This document shows, piece by piece, positions 9,471 to 18,270 of a stretch of 64,000 nucleotides of DNA. The stretch lies in assembly GCF_014200405.1 (NCBI RefSeq), contig NZ_JACHBQ010000001.1, forward strand, positions 3,224,001-3,288,000, given 5' to 3'. The position numbers and the translations under genes were made by a program. The notes below the pieces were generated by a model. That model saw nothing but the letters and a program-made list of their open reading frames with translations. It was not told where the DNA came from and did not search any database. The stretch is from Cryobacterium roopkundense (GTDB lineage Bacteria > Actinomycetota > Actinomycetes > Actinomycetales > Microbacteriaceae). Every line of letters starts with the position of its first letter. Within the stretch, counting starts at the first letter, position 1.

Positions 9471-11987
9471 TTAGGCGTCGCGGGCGGTGCCGTCGGCGTC
9501 GACGACGAGCATGCGGTGCTCCGCCGATTCGACCACGATGGTGGCCAGCTCGGCGCGTGCCACGGGCAGGAGGCGCAGCGTGAAACGCCCGAAGCTCAGG
9601 GCGTCGAGCTGGTCGGCCACCAGCCGGGCGAAGAGGCTCACATCGGTGGGCTGGTTGTCGCCGCTGTCGTCGAGCAGGGTCACCTCCACGCCGCGGGTTC
9701 GCGCGTTGCGGGTGGCCGTGATGATAGGTTCCACGAACAGGCTGCGGCCGCGAATGGCGTCGCGCAGGCTGCCCTCCACGAGCAGGCACTCCGCGCGCTC
9801 GGCGTCGTCGAGTTCGTGCGCGCTCATGAGCCTTGTCAGCGCGGGACGGGCGAGCGCATTCACGCGAGCGAGCTGCACCTCGCGCTCCTCCACGACGGCA
9901 CCGCTCGTGGCCTCACTCGACGCCCGTTCCCCGCGCTCGCGGATGAGCACGAGCAGGGTGCGGCCCGACCGGCGCATGCCCATGGCGAACAATGTTCCCA
10001 CCAGGAGGGTTCCGCCGTGCCGAACCACGAGGTTCACGCCGTCAACCAGGGCCAACCCGTTGGCAAGCGTCCACGCCACCGTAGCAGCGGCGAGGGCGGC
10101 GTAGCCCACCCACGCCCAGCCGGTGCGGCCCCGCGCCACGAGCACGACCAGCACGAGGGTGACGGCCCCGAGGTGCCAGTGCGCGAACGGCCGAGCATCG
10201 AGCGGCGAGATTTGCAGGTACATGAGCCCCGCCGTCACACTGCACAGCACCAGGATTCCAAACGTGCGCGAGGGCGGAAACGGGTCTTTCGCCGGCAGGG
10301 TGATCCACAGGGCCGCCGCAGACACCGCCACGAGCGCGAGCAGGTCGAGCGGGATCCCCAGCGGCTGGCGTGCCAGCGATTCACTGTCGGCAAAGGCCAA
10401 CAGGGCGTGCACGGCCACGAACAGCACGAGCACCGCGAGGGCGAGCGGTGTGGAGAGACCGAGAGTGCCGGAGAGCGAGAGCGTGCCGCGCCGGTCCCGC
10501 GCCGGGAGCGTCTCCGTCACGGCGACGGAATCAGCGCGGCGATCCGGCTCGACTCGGCGGCGCTCCTGCCCGCGGGCATCCGCTCGTCGGTCGCCCGGCA
10601 CCCTCCTGTCGCCACCAAGGCGTCGGTCGCCGTCGGGGCGATCGGTTGGGGCCGGCGCACGAGCTGGAGCGGGAGCGGGGACGCCCCTGATGGCGGTGGC
10701 GGGAATCCAGGTGATGAGTACCTCTGTGCCCTGGCCAGGGCGGGAGCGCACCACCGCCGCACCACCGGCGATTCTGTGCATGCGTCCCACGATGCTCTGC
10801 GCGATGCCGAGCCGCTCCTGCGGTACGAGCGCCGGGTCGAAACCGGCGCCGTCATCGGCCACGAGCACCTGGATTCCACCGCCCGCCGGGCGCACGGTGA
10901 CGCGACGGATGACGGGGTGCCGGTGCCCGACACCGGCGGCGGCCATCGAGTTGCGCAGCGCCTCCCCCACCGCGCCGACCACGGCATCGCCGACATGCAC
11001 CGGGATCAGTCGCTCGAGGTGCAGCTCCGAGCGCAGGATCACGTCGGGGGCGAGGTCCCTGGCAACCGCCGAAAGCCGCAGCCACAGCCCGGACCGCAGC
11101 ACGACGTCGACCGACGTCGGATTGCTCAGCGCGTCGAGTTTCTCGATGGTCGTGGCGGCCTGCCGGGCGACCACGGCCGGGTCGGCCCGGCCGAGCCCGG
11201 CCACCAGCAGGGTGGAGATCACACTGTCGTGCACGAGGGCGTCGATGATCTGGCGCTCCTGCGTTCGTGCCGTGCGTGCCGCCCGCCCGGCATCCGCTGC
11301 CCTGGACAACCGGGCGGCCGCCTCGATGCGCCCGGCGCTGCGACGAAGGGCGAGGGTGAATCCAGCGAAGACACTGATCAGTAGGAGCGAATACAGCCCG
11401 TCTTCAACCCCCACGAGGGCCGGGCGGTAGTTGGGCGTCGTGACGGCGCGCACGAGCCCGCTGAGCGTGCACGCCAGCACAATGAACGACCACGCCACCC
11501 AGCCGCGCTCGGCCACCGCCACCGCCACGCAGGGAATGCCCGTGAAGGAGAGCACCCAGGGGATGCCGAGTTCCTGGGGCAGCGCGCCGGCCCCGAGGAT
11601 GAGCCAGCCCACGAGAATGGCGATGAACACGAGGCCGTGCAGCAGAGCCAGGCGGCGAAGGAGCGACAGCGGAGCATGCCGGGACAACACCGCCGACAGC
11701 AGCGGCAGCCCGAAGACGAGCAGCCACGCCGTCCACGACAACTCAAGGGCGGGCTCGTGGGCCTGGGCCAGGAACGGCTGGATGGACAGACCACCGAAGA
11801 TGATCGCGCCGCCGCCGACCGCGAGGTACAGCATGCGGGTGAGGCGGTCCCGGGCTCCGTCGGCTTGCACCGGCAGGTTGATGACGGCGGAGGGTGTGCG
11901 ACGCACCGCGAGCAGCGGGGAGGTGAAGGCCGCGTGCACGCTCGGGCGCGCCGACTCCGCATCGACGGGCGTTGGCGGCAGGGTCAC
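9471..11987 (-). CDS. Two-part sensor kinase: membrane HATPase module fused to a second membrane/degenerate module
   Basis: 838 residues from GTG 11987 (no good ribosome site seen; start uncertain). Residues ~52-215 form about six membrane helices; H253 lies in ALVHDSVISTL, resembling the HisKA_3 phosphoacceptor; N-box EALRNSM (~342), G-box ADDGAGFDP (~378) and G-Q-G-T (~418) make a HATPase domain ending near 430. A charged GDRR-rich linker (~452-500) leads to a second membrane block (~510-680) and a soluble tail without ATPase motifs. The first half resembles the 14822-16042 product and the second half the 13587-14825 product, so this looks like a fusion of a gene pair still present nearby. 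It follows the LuxR regulator by 33 bp and is probably its cognate kinase. Confidence 0.75.
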   Translation of the reverse strand: MTLPPTPVDAESARPSVHAAFTSPLLAVRRTPSAVINLPVQADGARDRLTRMLYLAVGGGAIIFGGLSIQPFLAQAHEPALELSWTAWLLVFGLPLLSAVLSRHAPLSLLRRLALLHGLVFIAILVGWLILGAGALPQELGIPWVLSFTGIPCVAVAVAERGWVAWSFIVLACTLSGLVRAVTTPNYRPALVGVEDGLYSLLLISVFAGFTLALRRSAGRIEAAARLSRAADAGRAARTARTQERQIIDALVHDSVISTLLVAGLGRADPAVVARQAATTIEKLDALSNPTSVDVVLRSGLWLRLSAVARDLAPDVILRSELHLERLIPVHVGDAVVGAVGEALRNSMAAAGVGHRHPVIRRVTVRPAGGGIQVLVADDGAGFDPALVPQERLGIAQSIVGRMHRIAGGAAVVRSRPGQGTEVLITWIPATAIRGVPAPAPARAPAPTDRPDGDRRLGGDRRVPGDRRADARGQERRRVEPDRRADSVAVTETLPARDRRGTLSLSGTLGLSTPLALAVLVLFVAVHALLAFADSESLARQPLGIPLDLLALVAVSAAALWITLPAKDPFPPSRTFGILVLCSVTAGLMYLQISPLDARPFAHWHLGAVTLVLVVLVARGRTGWAWVGYAALAAATVAWTLANGLALVDGVNLVVRHGGTLLVGTLFAMGMRRSGRTLLVLIRERGERASSEATSGAVVEEREVQLARVNALARPALTRLMSAHELDDAERAECLLVEGSLRDAIRGRSLFVEPIITATRNARTRGVEVTLLDDSGDNQPTDVSLFARLVADQLDALSFGRFTLRLLPVARAELATIVVESAEHRMLVVDADGTARDA

Positions 11988-12014
11988 GGGGTGGTCAGCT
12001 GGGGGGCGAATTCG

Positions 12015-12036
12015 ACCCGGTCAGCGCTGACCGGGT
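12015..12036. repeat. 22-bp perfect palindrome over the regulator stop codon
   Basis: The two 11-base arms ACCCGGTCAGC and GCTGACCGGGT meet without a loop at 12025/12026, with the TGA stop of the LuxR regulator inside. It could be an operator or a loopless hairpin attenuating read-through into the downstream kinase gene. Confidence 0.5.
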
Positions 12037-12674
12037 ATGGGCAGGATACCGTCTTCGAGCGCGCGCTTGTAGAGGTCGATCTTCGTGTTGGCCGGACGTC
12101 CTACCCGCTCGTACTTGGACCGCACCCGACGGATGTAGTCGATCACGGTCGACTCCGACAGCCCGGTCTTCGACGCCACGAGGGGTGCCTTCGCCCCCGC
12201 CGCGTAGAGGGACAGCACCTCGCGCTCGCGTGGGCTGAGCGCCGCGTTGGAGATCTCGGGGTCGCCGTCGAGGGCCGCGGCCCAGTCCGTCGACGCGATG
12301 GTCTCGCCGAGCGCCGCCCGGGCGACGGCGTCGAGCAGCACGCCGGTGGGTTCGGATTTGCGCACGACGCCGAGCACTCCCGAGCGCGCCGCCGCGCGCA
12401 TCAGCTGGGCGTCGTCGCCGCCGGTGAAGGCGAGCACCTCGGCGCCGCGCTCACGCAGGCGCAGCACGTTGCTCGTGACCGTCGACCCGTCGGAGAGCCG
12501 CAGATCGAGGATGACGAGGTCGATCTTCTCCTCGGGCGCCGTGGCGCCCAGAAGTTCGGAGACCGTCGCGACTGTCGCCACGACATGGATGTTACCGATG
12601 GTGGAGAAGAGTTCCGCGAATCCGCGAGCGACGATTTCGTGATCATCGATGAGGGCAACCCTGTAGCGGTACAT
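12021..12674 (-). CDS. NarL/LuxR-family response regulator
   Basis: 217 residues from ATG 12674 (MYRYRVALIDDHEIVARG), the canonical receiver N-terminus; the frame is open upstream but that part is not receiver-like. Receiver acidic pair is IDDH, phospho-acceptor Asp is in DLVILDLRLSDG, and the conserved Lys is in VVRKSE. The C-terminal LuxR helix-turn-helix (about residues 140-205) reads LSPREREVLSLYAAGAK...STVIDYIRRVRSKYERVGR. It is followed by the fused kinase gene, so the two form a two-component system. A ~290-bp non-coding region upstream probably holds its promoter, and C-run/G-run palindromes seen around the window are candidate targets (inference). Confidence 0.9.
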   Translation of the reverse strand: MYRYRVALIDDHEIVARGFAELFSTIGNIHVVATVATVSELLGATAPEEKIDLVILDLRLSDGSTVTSNVLRLRERGAEVLAFTGGDDAQLMRAAARSGVLGVVRKSEPTGVLLDAVARAALGETIASTDWAAALDGDPEISNAALSPREREVLSLYAAGAKAPLVASKTGLSESTVIDYIRRVRSKYERVGRPANTKIDLYKRALEDGILPIPGQR

Positions 12675-12966
12675 GTTCCTAACCCTAACGGGGGGACAGA
12701 CCGGTACGTGTTTCCGCCTGCCCAGAGCGGCCAGACGGGGTGTAATCGTGACCCGCTGCTCATAATTTAGCGTACATGCGGCCAAAAGTGCATAAAAGCA
12801 CTCGACTGAACCTCAATTTGGGGGCCACTAGAAGTGACGGCTACCCAATTATTTGGGGTGTACCTACAGTTGACCCTGGGGAACATTACGGGGGGTACCG
12901 GGGGTGTTGAGGCGCTCGCGACTTCCGAACAGGAGGCTTGCGGGCGCCTCACCTACGATCCGACGC
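12675..12966 (-). promoter_or_regulatory. Upstream region of the LuxR regulator
   Basis: A lower-GC non-coding stretch relative to neighbours, with A/T-rich segments (12760-12800 and 12845-12855) and several C-run/G-run motifs such as CCCCAAATAATTGGG (minus strand, ~12844-12858). GAGGCGC (12909-12915) and GCGCCTC (12944-12950) can form a hairpin behind tdk. I see no convincing gene; a 61-codon frame inside was rejected. Confidence 0.45.
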
Positions 12967-13587
12967 TCAGGCGCGGCTGCGGGTGTTGAGAACGCCGTGG
13001 CTTTCTTCGAGATAGCACGACCCGCACAGCGACTCGTAGGTCACCTCGGTGCCGTCGATCGCCACCTGGTCGCCGTCGAACACATACACGCCGTCGATCT
13101 TGCGTCCGTTAAACACGGCCTTGCGGCCACACCGGCAGATCGTTTTGAGCTCCTCGAGACTGTGTGACACCTCCAGCAGGCGCCGGCTGCCCGGGAACGC
13201 CACGGTCTGGAAGTCGGTGCGAATGCCGTACGCGAGCACGGGAACGTTCTTCAGGATCGCGATGCGCAGCAGGTCGTCCACCTGCGTCTCGGTGAGGAAC
13301 TGCGCCTCGTCGAGCAGCAGGGCACTCACGTCGAGTCCGGTCTCGGCGAGCACCCGCTCGCGGTGCTGCTGGAAGGTGGCGAGGGCATCCGTTTCGGGGG
13401 TCAGCAGGTAGTCGACCGCCCGGGTGACGCCGAGCCGGGAGAGAATGCCGCGGTCGCCCTTCGTGTCCACGGACGGCTTCGCCAGCAACACCCGGTGCCC
13501 GCGTTCCTCGTAGTTGTAGGCCGCCTGCAGCATGGACGTGCTCTTGCCGCTGTTCATGGCGCCATAGCGAAAGTAGAGCTTCGCCAT
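12967..13587 (-). CDS. tdk: Thymidine kinase
   Basis: 206 residues from ATG 13587 (MAKLYFRYGAMNSGKS). Phosphorylates thymidine to dTMP in the salvage pathway, cytoplasmic. P-loop GAMNSGKST at about residues 9-17, DEAQFLT Walker-B motif in the middle, and a zinc-binding part with CRCG and CGSCY near the C-terminus, all as in type II (TK1-like) enzymes; length is normal. A TTG one codon upstream is possible. The upstream partner-protein stop overlaps as TGATG, so tdk is the last gene of the split-kinase transcript, an odd pairing. Confidence 0.95.
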   Translation of the reverse strand: MAKLYFRYGAMNSGKSTSMLQAAYNYEERGHRVLLAKPSVDTKGDRGILSRLGVTRAVDYLLTPETDALATFQQHRERVLAETGLDVSALLLDEAQFLTETQVDDLLRIAILKNVPVLAYGIRTDFQTVAFPGSRRLLEVSHSLEELKTICRCGRKAVFNGRKIDGVYVFDGDQVAIDGTEVTYESLCGSCYLEESHGVLNTRSRA

Positions 13588-14825
13588 CAATACTCGTTTC
13601 TGGTTGCGGCCGCAGCCAGGGTGGGTCGGCCGCCGGCCGAGCCGGAATCCATTCGCATGTCGAGAGTCTGCCCGCGCACGGTGACGCGCACCTGGCCGAA
13701 TTCCACCCTCAACACGGCGACGAACGGATGCACGAGGCGGCGCAGCCGATAGGGCGACAGGGCAACGGATGCCTCGAGCGCCACGGTCGTGAACGACTCG
13801 GCTTCCGCGCCCTCCGACTGCCGACCGGACAGGCGCAGCGAGAGCGCGGCGGGGTCGAACCCCGGCTGACCGAAAAGCATCACGAGCAGCGCGCCCAGCG
13901 CGGCCCGCTCGCGAGCGCTGAACCGGGCCGCCCGACGGTCGGGGTCGTCGGCTGCGGGGAGGGTGAGCGCTGGGCGGCCGTCAGCGACTGCCAACGCCGA
14001 CCGCTCGCGGGCGAGCAGGTCGTCGAGCCAGGTGTGGTCGGTTTCGGCCACGAGGCTCTGCCGCACCTGCTCGGCGAGCGAACGCGCCCGCTCGATGTCG
14101 GCGGCGGTCACCGTGCCGCGGGCGAGTATCTCGTCGAGGAACGGCAGCACGCTCGCGTTGAGGCTCGCCATCCTCTGCTGCACGACGGCCCTGGACGTGG
14201 CCGCTCGGCTCTCTTCGGTGTGCAGGTGAATGGACCGCTGGGCATCCGTTTGCCAGATCCGAATGGCCTTCACCACCTGGCGGCAGTAGGCGGCACCGGC
14301 CAAGGCGGGCGCGAGCAACTGCACCGCGGCGAGAATGGCGAAGATTGCCGGCGGGGTGGCGCCGCCGAGGGAGTCCGCCTGGGCGAGGGCGCCAAACGCC
14401 ACGACCAGTGTCGCCCCGAGCGCCACGGCGACCATTTCACGCCAGGGCCGGAACGGCGCGAGCGCCATGATGAGCAGGCCGAGGCCGATCTGGCCGAAAT
14501 CGTTGTGCACTGACTCGTTGTGGCCCCACATGCCGAGCTGCTCGAAGACGTAACCCAGCAGCGCGAGGCTCACCATGAGCACGGTCGAGCGGCGCTCGAA
14601 CGGAGCACTCTCCGGCAGCGCAGCCCACACGAGCACGCCGGCAGCGAGGGACATCGCCACGACGCCGAGGGCCGTGAAGAGCTCGTTCTGCACCTCGCCG
14701 GACTGGGTGAGCGTGGAGAAGACCGCGTAGGCCACCACGATCAGCGCGGTGACGGGGGCGAGCGGCCAGGCCGCGAGCCCGCCGATCGGGTCGAGGCGCT
14801 GCTGCGTGGCGTCTGGCGCGCTCAT
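13587..14825 (-). CDS. Membrane protein resembling the C-terminal half of the fused kinase (kinase partner, degenerate)
   Basis: 412 residues from ATG 14825, overlapping the upstream kinase-like gene by 4 bp (ATGA). Five or six membrane helices lie in residues ~20-190, then a helical linker (~195-260) and a soluble domain. The stretch around QQRMASLNASVLPFLDEIL and the following helix resemble REVQLARVNALARPALTRL of the fused kinase (9471-11987), and both have the same membrane-then-helical order. No HATPase or phosphoacceptor motif is seen. I infer a regulatory or sensory partner of the HATPase protein encoded just upstream; no established family is recognised. Confidence 0.65.
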   Translation of the reverse strand: MSAPDATQQRLDPIGGLAAWPLAPVTALIVVAYAVFSTLTQSGEVQNELFTALGVVAMSLAAGVLVWAALPESAPFERRSTVLMVSLALLGYVFEQLGMWGHNESVHNDFGQIGLGLLIMALAPFRPWREMVAVALGATLVVAFGALAQADSLGGATPPAIFAILAAVQLLAPALAGAAYCRQVVKAIRIWQTDAQRSIHLHTEESRAATSRAVVQQRMASLNASVLPFLDEILARGTVTAADIERARSLAEQVRQSLVAETDHTWLDDLLARERSALAVADGRPALTLPAADDPDRRAARFSARERAALGALLVMLFGQPGFDPAALSLRLSGRQSEGAEAESFTTVALEASVALSPYRLRRLVHPFVAVLRVEFGQVRVTVRGQTLDMRMDSGSAGGRPTLAAAATRNEY

Positions 14826-16042
14826 CGGCTGGGCCGAGCGGCGAGGGCGAGGGTTGGCACGGCGTCCGGCACGGCGACGGGCACCGTGAGGCGCACCGTG
14901 GTGCCGGCGCCCGGCCGGGTCCAGATCTCGACGGAGCCGCCTACCCTGTCGACACGGCGACGCACCGACTGTCGGAGGCCGAGCCGGCCGCGACTGGAGC
15001 CGGTGAGAGTGAAGCCGCTGCCGGCATCCGCTATCATCACCGAGACGGTGTCGTCGTCGCTTTCAACGCTCACCTCGGCGGCGGTCACCCCGGCGTGCAG
15101 GAGCACATTGCCCAGGCAGTGCTCGGCCGCAAGGGCGAGCTCGCGGTCGACCGCAGCGGTGAGGCGGTCGAGGGCGTTGCTGTCGCCCGTGATCTCCACG
15201 ATGAGCCCCCCGGATCGACAGCGGTCGATGGCGCGGAACAGTGCGCTCGCGGCCAGGTCGCCGGGCTCGTGAGGGTCGGCGTCGGTGAGCCAGTCGGTAT
15301 CGCGCAGTACGTGCAGCGCGCCCGTCAAGCCCATGTGCAGGTGAGGGCTCACGGCGCCCGGAACGGCGTTGGCCAGCGCCACCAGCTGGGTGACGGTCGT
15401 GTCGTTGATCAGGGCGATCGAGCGATTGTCGAGGGCGTCCCGGAGCGTGCTCGCCGCATCGTCCTCGGCGGCGCGGAGCAGGGCGGGCTGGGCGAGCCTG
15501 CCCCGACGACGACCGAGCCCGGCCAGCAACAACACCGTGGTGAGGAAGACGTAGGCGGAGACGGTGAAGAAGTCCCGGCCCCCGATCACACCGGCGTGCG
15601 CCATGGCCAGCAGGGCCGCGCCCTCGGCGAGGAGGAAGCCGGCCGTGCTCCACAACGCGCCGAGAAACAGGCCAGAACCGGCGCCACCCACCATGACGAG
15701 GGCCATCTTGGGCAGGGCGACGAGAAAGATTATGGAGGCCGGCAGCACCGCCGGAGCACTCAACACGGTGTCGGTATAGAGGTAGACACACGCCGTTCCG
15801 GTGAGCAGATAGGCGAGGGAGACCAGCACGGTGCGGCGCCGGGCGAGCACCACGAGGAGGCCGGCCATACCCAGGATCACGGCGACGGTGACGGTGAGTT
15901 CGGAGCCGGCGCGGGTCATGCTGAGCAGCCCGACCGCGGCAAGCGCACCGAACAGGCAGATCAGGCCGAACCAGTGCGTGGCGCGGGCGAGGGCGCGACT
16001 GAGCGCTGACTGTACAAGATGGCCCGGTAATCCAAGAGTCAT
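14822..16042 (-). CDS. Membrane HATPase (sensor-kinase-like) protein lacking the phosphoacceptor histidine
   Basis: 406 residues from ATG 16042 (MTLGLPGHLVQS), preceded by GAGGGGGA. About six membrane helices occupy residues 24-178. A C-terminal HATPase-like domain (~290-385) has ADAGSGF and GAGTT G-box motifs and an N-box-like EHCLGNVLLHAG. The segment equivalent to the H-box of the fused kinase, ALINDTTVTQL (N213), has Asn where that protein has His. It is probably not a normal autokinase and may be a modulator working with the next gene, which overlaps it by 4 bp. Paralogous to the N-terminal half of the 9471-11987 product. Confidence 0.75.
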   Translation of the reverse strand: MTLGLPGHLVQSALSRALARATHWFGLICLFGALAAVGLLSMTRAGSELTVTVAVILGMAGLLVVLARRRTVLVSLAYLLTGTACVYLYTDTVLSAPAVLPASIIFLVALPKMALVMVGGAGSGLFLGALWSTAGFLLAEGAALLAMAHAGVIGGRDFFTVSAYVFLTTVLLLAGLGRRRGRLAQPALLRAAEDDAASTLRDALDNRSIALINDTTVTQLVALANAVPGAVSPHLHMGLTGALHVLRDTDWLTDADPHEPGDLAASALFRAIDRCRSGGLIVEITGDSNALDRLTAAVDRELALAAEHCLGNVLLHAGVTAAEVSVESDDDTVSVMIADAGSGFTLTGSSRGRLGLRQSVRRRVDRVGGSVEIWTRPGAGTTVRLTVPVAVPDAVPTLALAARPSR

Positions 16043-16234
16043 GGAATCCCCCTCATTCTGAGTATGCCACCTGAGACGTGGAGTACGCCCCGACGGGCGC
16101 TGGCACTGCTCGGCCCGGTCGCTGCGCCGGGTACTCCCCCACGCCGTAAAACCGGTAAAACTCGCAACACGCCGCTCGCGCCACCCCACCCGGCGTGTGA
16201 CCAAAGAAGCCGGTTTTGCGGTCGGGCCTGATGG

Positions 16235-17341
16235 TCAGAACAGGGTGGGGGCGAGCTCTGGCGGGATTTCCTGCGCGATGAGCGAACCGGACGATGCGAG
16301 GCCGCTCGAGCGCGGGCCGCCGGTGGAGGGATCAGTGCGGCCACCCTCGAGCCCGTGCGCCCTGATCAGCGGTTTGATGCGCGCGGCGAGCCAGGCGCGG
16401 TACTCCTTGGGCGCGTAGGTGCCGCCGGCGAAGAGCTCGAGGTAACGCGGCAGCAGTTGAGGGTGGTCGCGCTCAAGCCACTGCAGGTACCACTGCTTCA
16501 CCGTGGGCTTCAGGTTGAGCGCGCAGTAGAGCACGCTCGAGGCGCCGGCGGCCTTCGCTTGGCGGAGGGCGTCGTCGAGGTGCGCGCGGGTGTCGGTGAG
16601 AAAGGGCAGGATGGGCATCATGAAGACCCCGCAGTCAAGGCCCCGCTCGCGAACCGCGGTGACAGCGGCCAGTCGCGCCTTCGTCGAGGGGGTTCCGGGC
16701 TCGACCGACTGCTGGAGGTTGTCGTCGTAGATGGCGATGGACAGCGCGATGTCGACGGGCACGCGCCGGCTCGCCTCGGCCAGCAAATCCAGGTCGCGGC
16801 GCAGCAGGGTTCCCTTGGTGAGGAGCGACAGCGGCGTGCCCGACTCGGCCAGGGCGGCAATGATGCCGGGCATCAGCCGATAGCGGCCCTCGGCGCGCTG
16901 ATACGGGTCGGTGTTGGTGCCCAACGCAACCGGATGCTTGCCCCAGCCGGGCTTAGCCAGCTCCTTTCTCAGCACCTCGGCCACGTTCACCTTCACGATG
17001 ATCTCGCTGTCGAAGTCCTTCCCGGCGTCGAGATTGAGGTACTCGTGGGTGGGCCGCGCGAAGCAGTAGGCGCACGCGTGCGAGCAGCCCCGATACGGGT
17101 TGATCGTGTAGCCGAACGGCAGGGCGGACTGGCCGGGCACTCGGTTGAGCGCGCTCTTGGCGAGGATCTCGTGGAAGGTGATGCCGGCGAACTCGGGCGT
17201 CTGCACACTGCGCACGAAGTTGTTGAGCTTGGCGAGACCGGGAAGGGCGCCGGCCTGCTCCGTCGTGAGTTCCTGACCGGTCCAACGCATGACCTTATTC
17301 GAACACACCTTCGAGTAAGGCGCAAGCGCTGGCCGCGACAT
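16235..17341 (-). CDS. Rv2578c-family radical SAM protein
   Basis: 368 residues. The 4Fe-4S/SAM motif CSHACAYC (C86, C90, C93) sits in NPYRGCSHACAYCFARPTHEY, typical of the Rv2578c/spore-photoproduct-lyase-like group. ATG 17341 is favoured over an in-frame ATG at 17290 because AAGGAGA lies five bases before it. Members are conserved in Actinobacteria and assumed to catalyse radical chemistry, but no substrate is established. Monocistronic by spacing: 53 bp from the SDR gene stop region upstream and about 190 bp before the kinase-like gene. Confidence 0.9.
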   Translation of the reverse strand: MSRPALAPYSKVCSNKVMRWTGQELTTEQAGALPGLAKLNNFVRSVQTPEFAGITFHEILAKSALNRVPGQSALPFGYTINPYRGCSHACAYCFARPTHEYLNLDAGKDFDSEIIVKVNVAEVLRKELAKPGWGKHPVALGTNTDPYQRAEGRYRLMPGIIAALAESGTPLSLLTKGTLLRRDLDLLAEASRRVPVDIALSIAIYDDNLQQSVEPGTPSTKARLAAVTAVRERGLDCGVFMMPILPFLTDTRAHLDDALRQAKAAGASSVLYCALNLKPTVKQWYLQWLERDHPQLLPRYLELFAGGTYAPKEYRAWLAARIKPLIRAHGLEGGRTDPSTGGPRSSGLASSGSLIAQEIPPELAPTLF

Positions 17342-17394
17342 CCGCTCTCCTTGCAGTGTCGTCTTGCCTGGGGCGGGCAGGCAGGGGCGGGGCG

Positions 17395-18156
17395 CTAGAG
17401 CTGGATGCCGCGGGTCAGGGCGCCGTCAATGAGAAGGTTCGCACCCGTGGTGCGGCTCGACACCGGGCTGGACAGGAAGACCACGCTCGCCGCGATCTCC
17501 TGCGGCGTACCCAGGCGGCCCGTGGGGTTCAATGCCACCGCCGAGTCGAAGAACTCGCGATCACTCGCCTCGAGGCTCTCCCAGACGCCACCCGCGTGAT
17601 AGGTGTTGCCCGGCGACACCGTATTGGCGCGGATGCCTCTCCCGGCAAGCTGTAACGCGAGCCCGGCGATGTACCCGATGATGGCGGTCTTCACGGTGCC
17701 ATACGGTCCGGAGGCGAAGTCGACCTCGCGCCCGGACACGCTCGAGAGCGCCACAATCGACCCCGCGCTGCTCTTCTCGAGGAATGGCAGGCTTGCCTGC
17801 ACGAGATTGACGGTACCCATCAAGTCGATCTCGAGAGAGTCGACCCAATTCTGCGCCGTGTCGGGGATAGCGAGGGCACTCACGTTGCTCACGATCATGT
17901 CGAGGCCGCCGAAGCGCTCCGCGGTGTCATTCACCCACGCCGTGAGACAGGCGGTGTCGCGCACGTCGAGCACAGTGCCCACCACGGTGACCGGAGCGGA
18001 TGCGAAAGCGGCTTCCGTCGCCGCCACCTCGTCGGCACTTCGGGCACAGAAGGCCACGTTGGCGCCCTCTGCGACGAATGCGTCGACGATCGCGCGCCCG
18101 ATTCCTTTGGTGCCGCCGGTAACGAGGGCTGTCTTATTGGCAATTCGCAGGTCCAT
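17395..18156 (-). CDS. Short-chain dehydrogenase/reductase (SDR)
   Basis: 253 residues, the normal classical SDR length. The nucleotide-binding TGGTKGIG motif is near residue 14, NVSAL corresponds to the NNAG motif (altered), the catalytic Ser is in SSVSG and the Tyr/Lys pair in YGTVK. Start ATG 18156 is set by GAAGGA six bases upstream; an ATG at 18162 directly abuts that site. NAD(P)-dependent oxidation or reduction of an unknown alcohol/ketone. Neighbours give no clear pathway. Confidence 0.9.
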   Translation of the reverse strand: MDLRIANKTALVTGGTKGIGRAIVDAFVAEGANVAFCARSADEVAATEAAFASAPVTVVGTVLDVRDTACLTAWVNDTAERFGGLDMIVSNVSALAIPDTAQNWVDSLEIDLMGTVNLVQASLPFLEKSSAGSIVALSSVSGREVDFASGPYGTVKTAIIGYIAGLALQLAGRGIRANTVSPGNTYHAGGVWESLEASDREFFDSAVALNPTGRLGTPQEIAASVVFLSSPVSSRTTGANLLIDGALTRGIQL

Positions 18157-18175
18157 GGTCATTCCTTCGATTGGG

Positions 18176-18212
18176 TGAAGCAGTGAAGCAGTGAGGCGGT
18201 GAGGCGGTGAGG
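18176..18212. repeat. 8-bp tandem repeats before the SDR gene
   Basis: Two copies of GTGAAGCA followed by two of GTGAGGCG and a partial copy, just upstream of the SDR ribosome site. A short slippage-prone tract that may alter spacing in the leader. Confidence 0.6.
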
Positions 18213-18270
18213 ACAGGGTGGCCATTCGCGCGCCAGTTCCTCCGGGATCCTGTGCGGGGGTGGGGCCGCG

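Noticed and set aside
9258..11384. Plus-strand frame of about 700 codons opposite the fused kinase
   Set aside because: Antisense shadow with His/Arg/Gly-rich composition; the minus-strand protein has clear HATPase motifs.
12767..12952. 61-codon frame upstream of the LuxR regulator
   Set aside because: No ribosome site, unusual composition, and it covers the likely promoter region.
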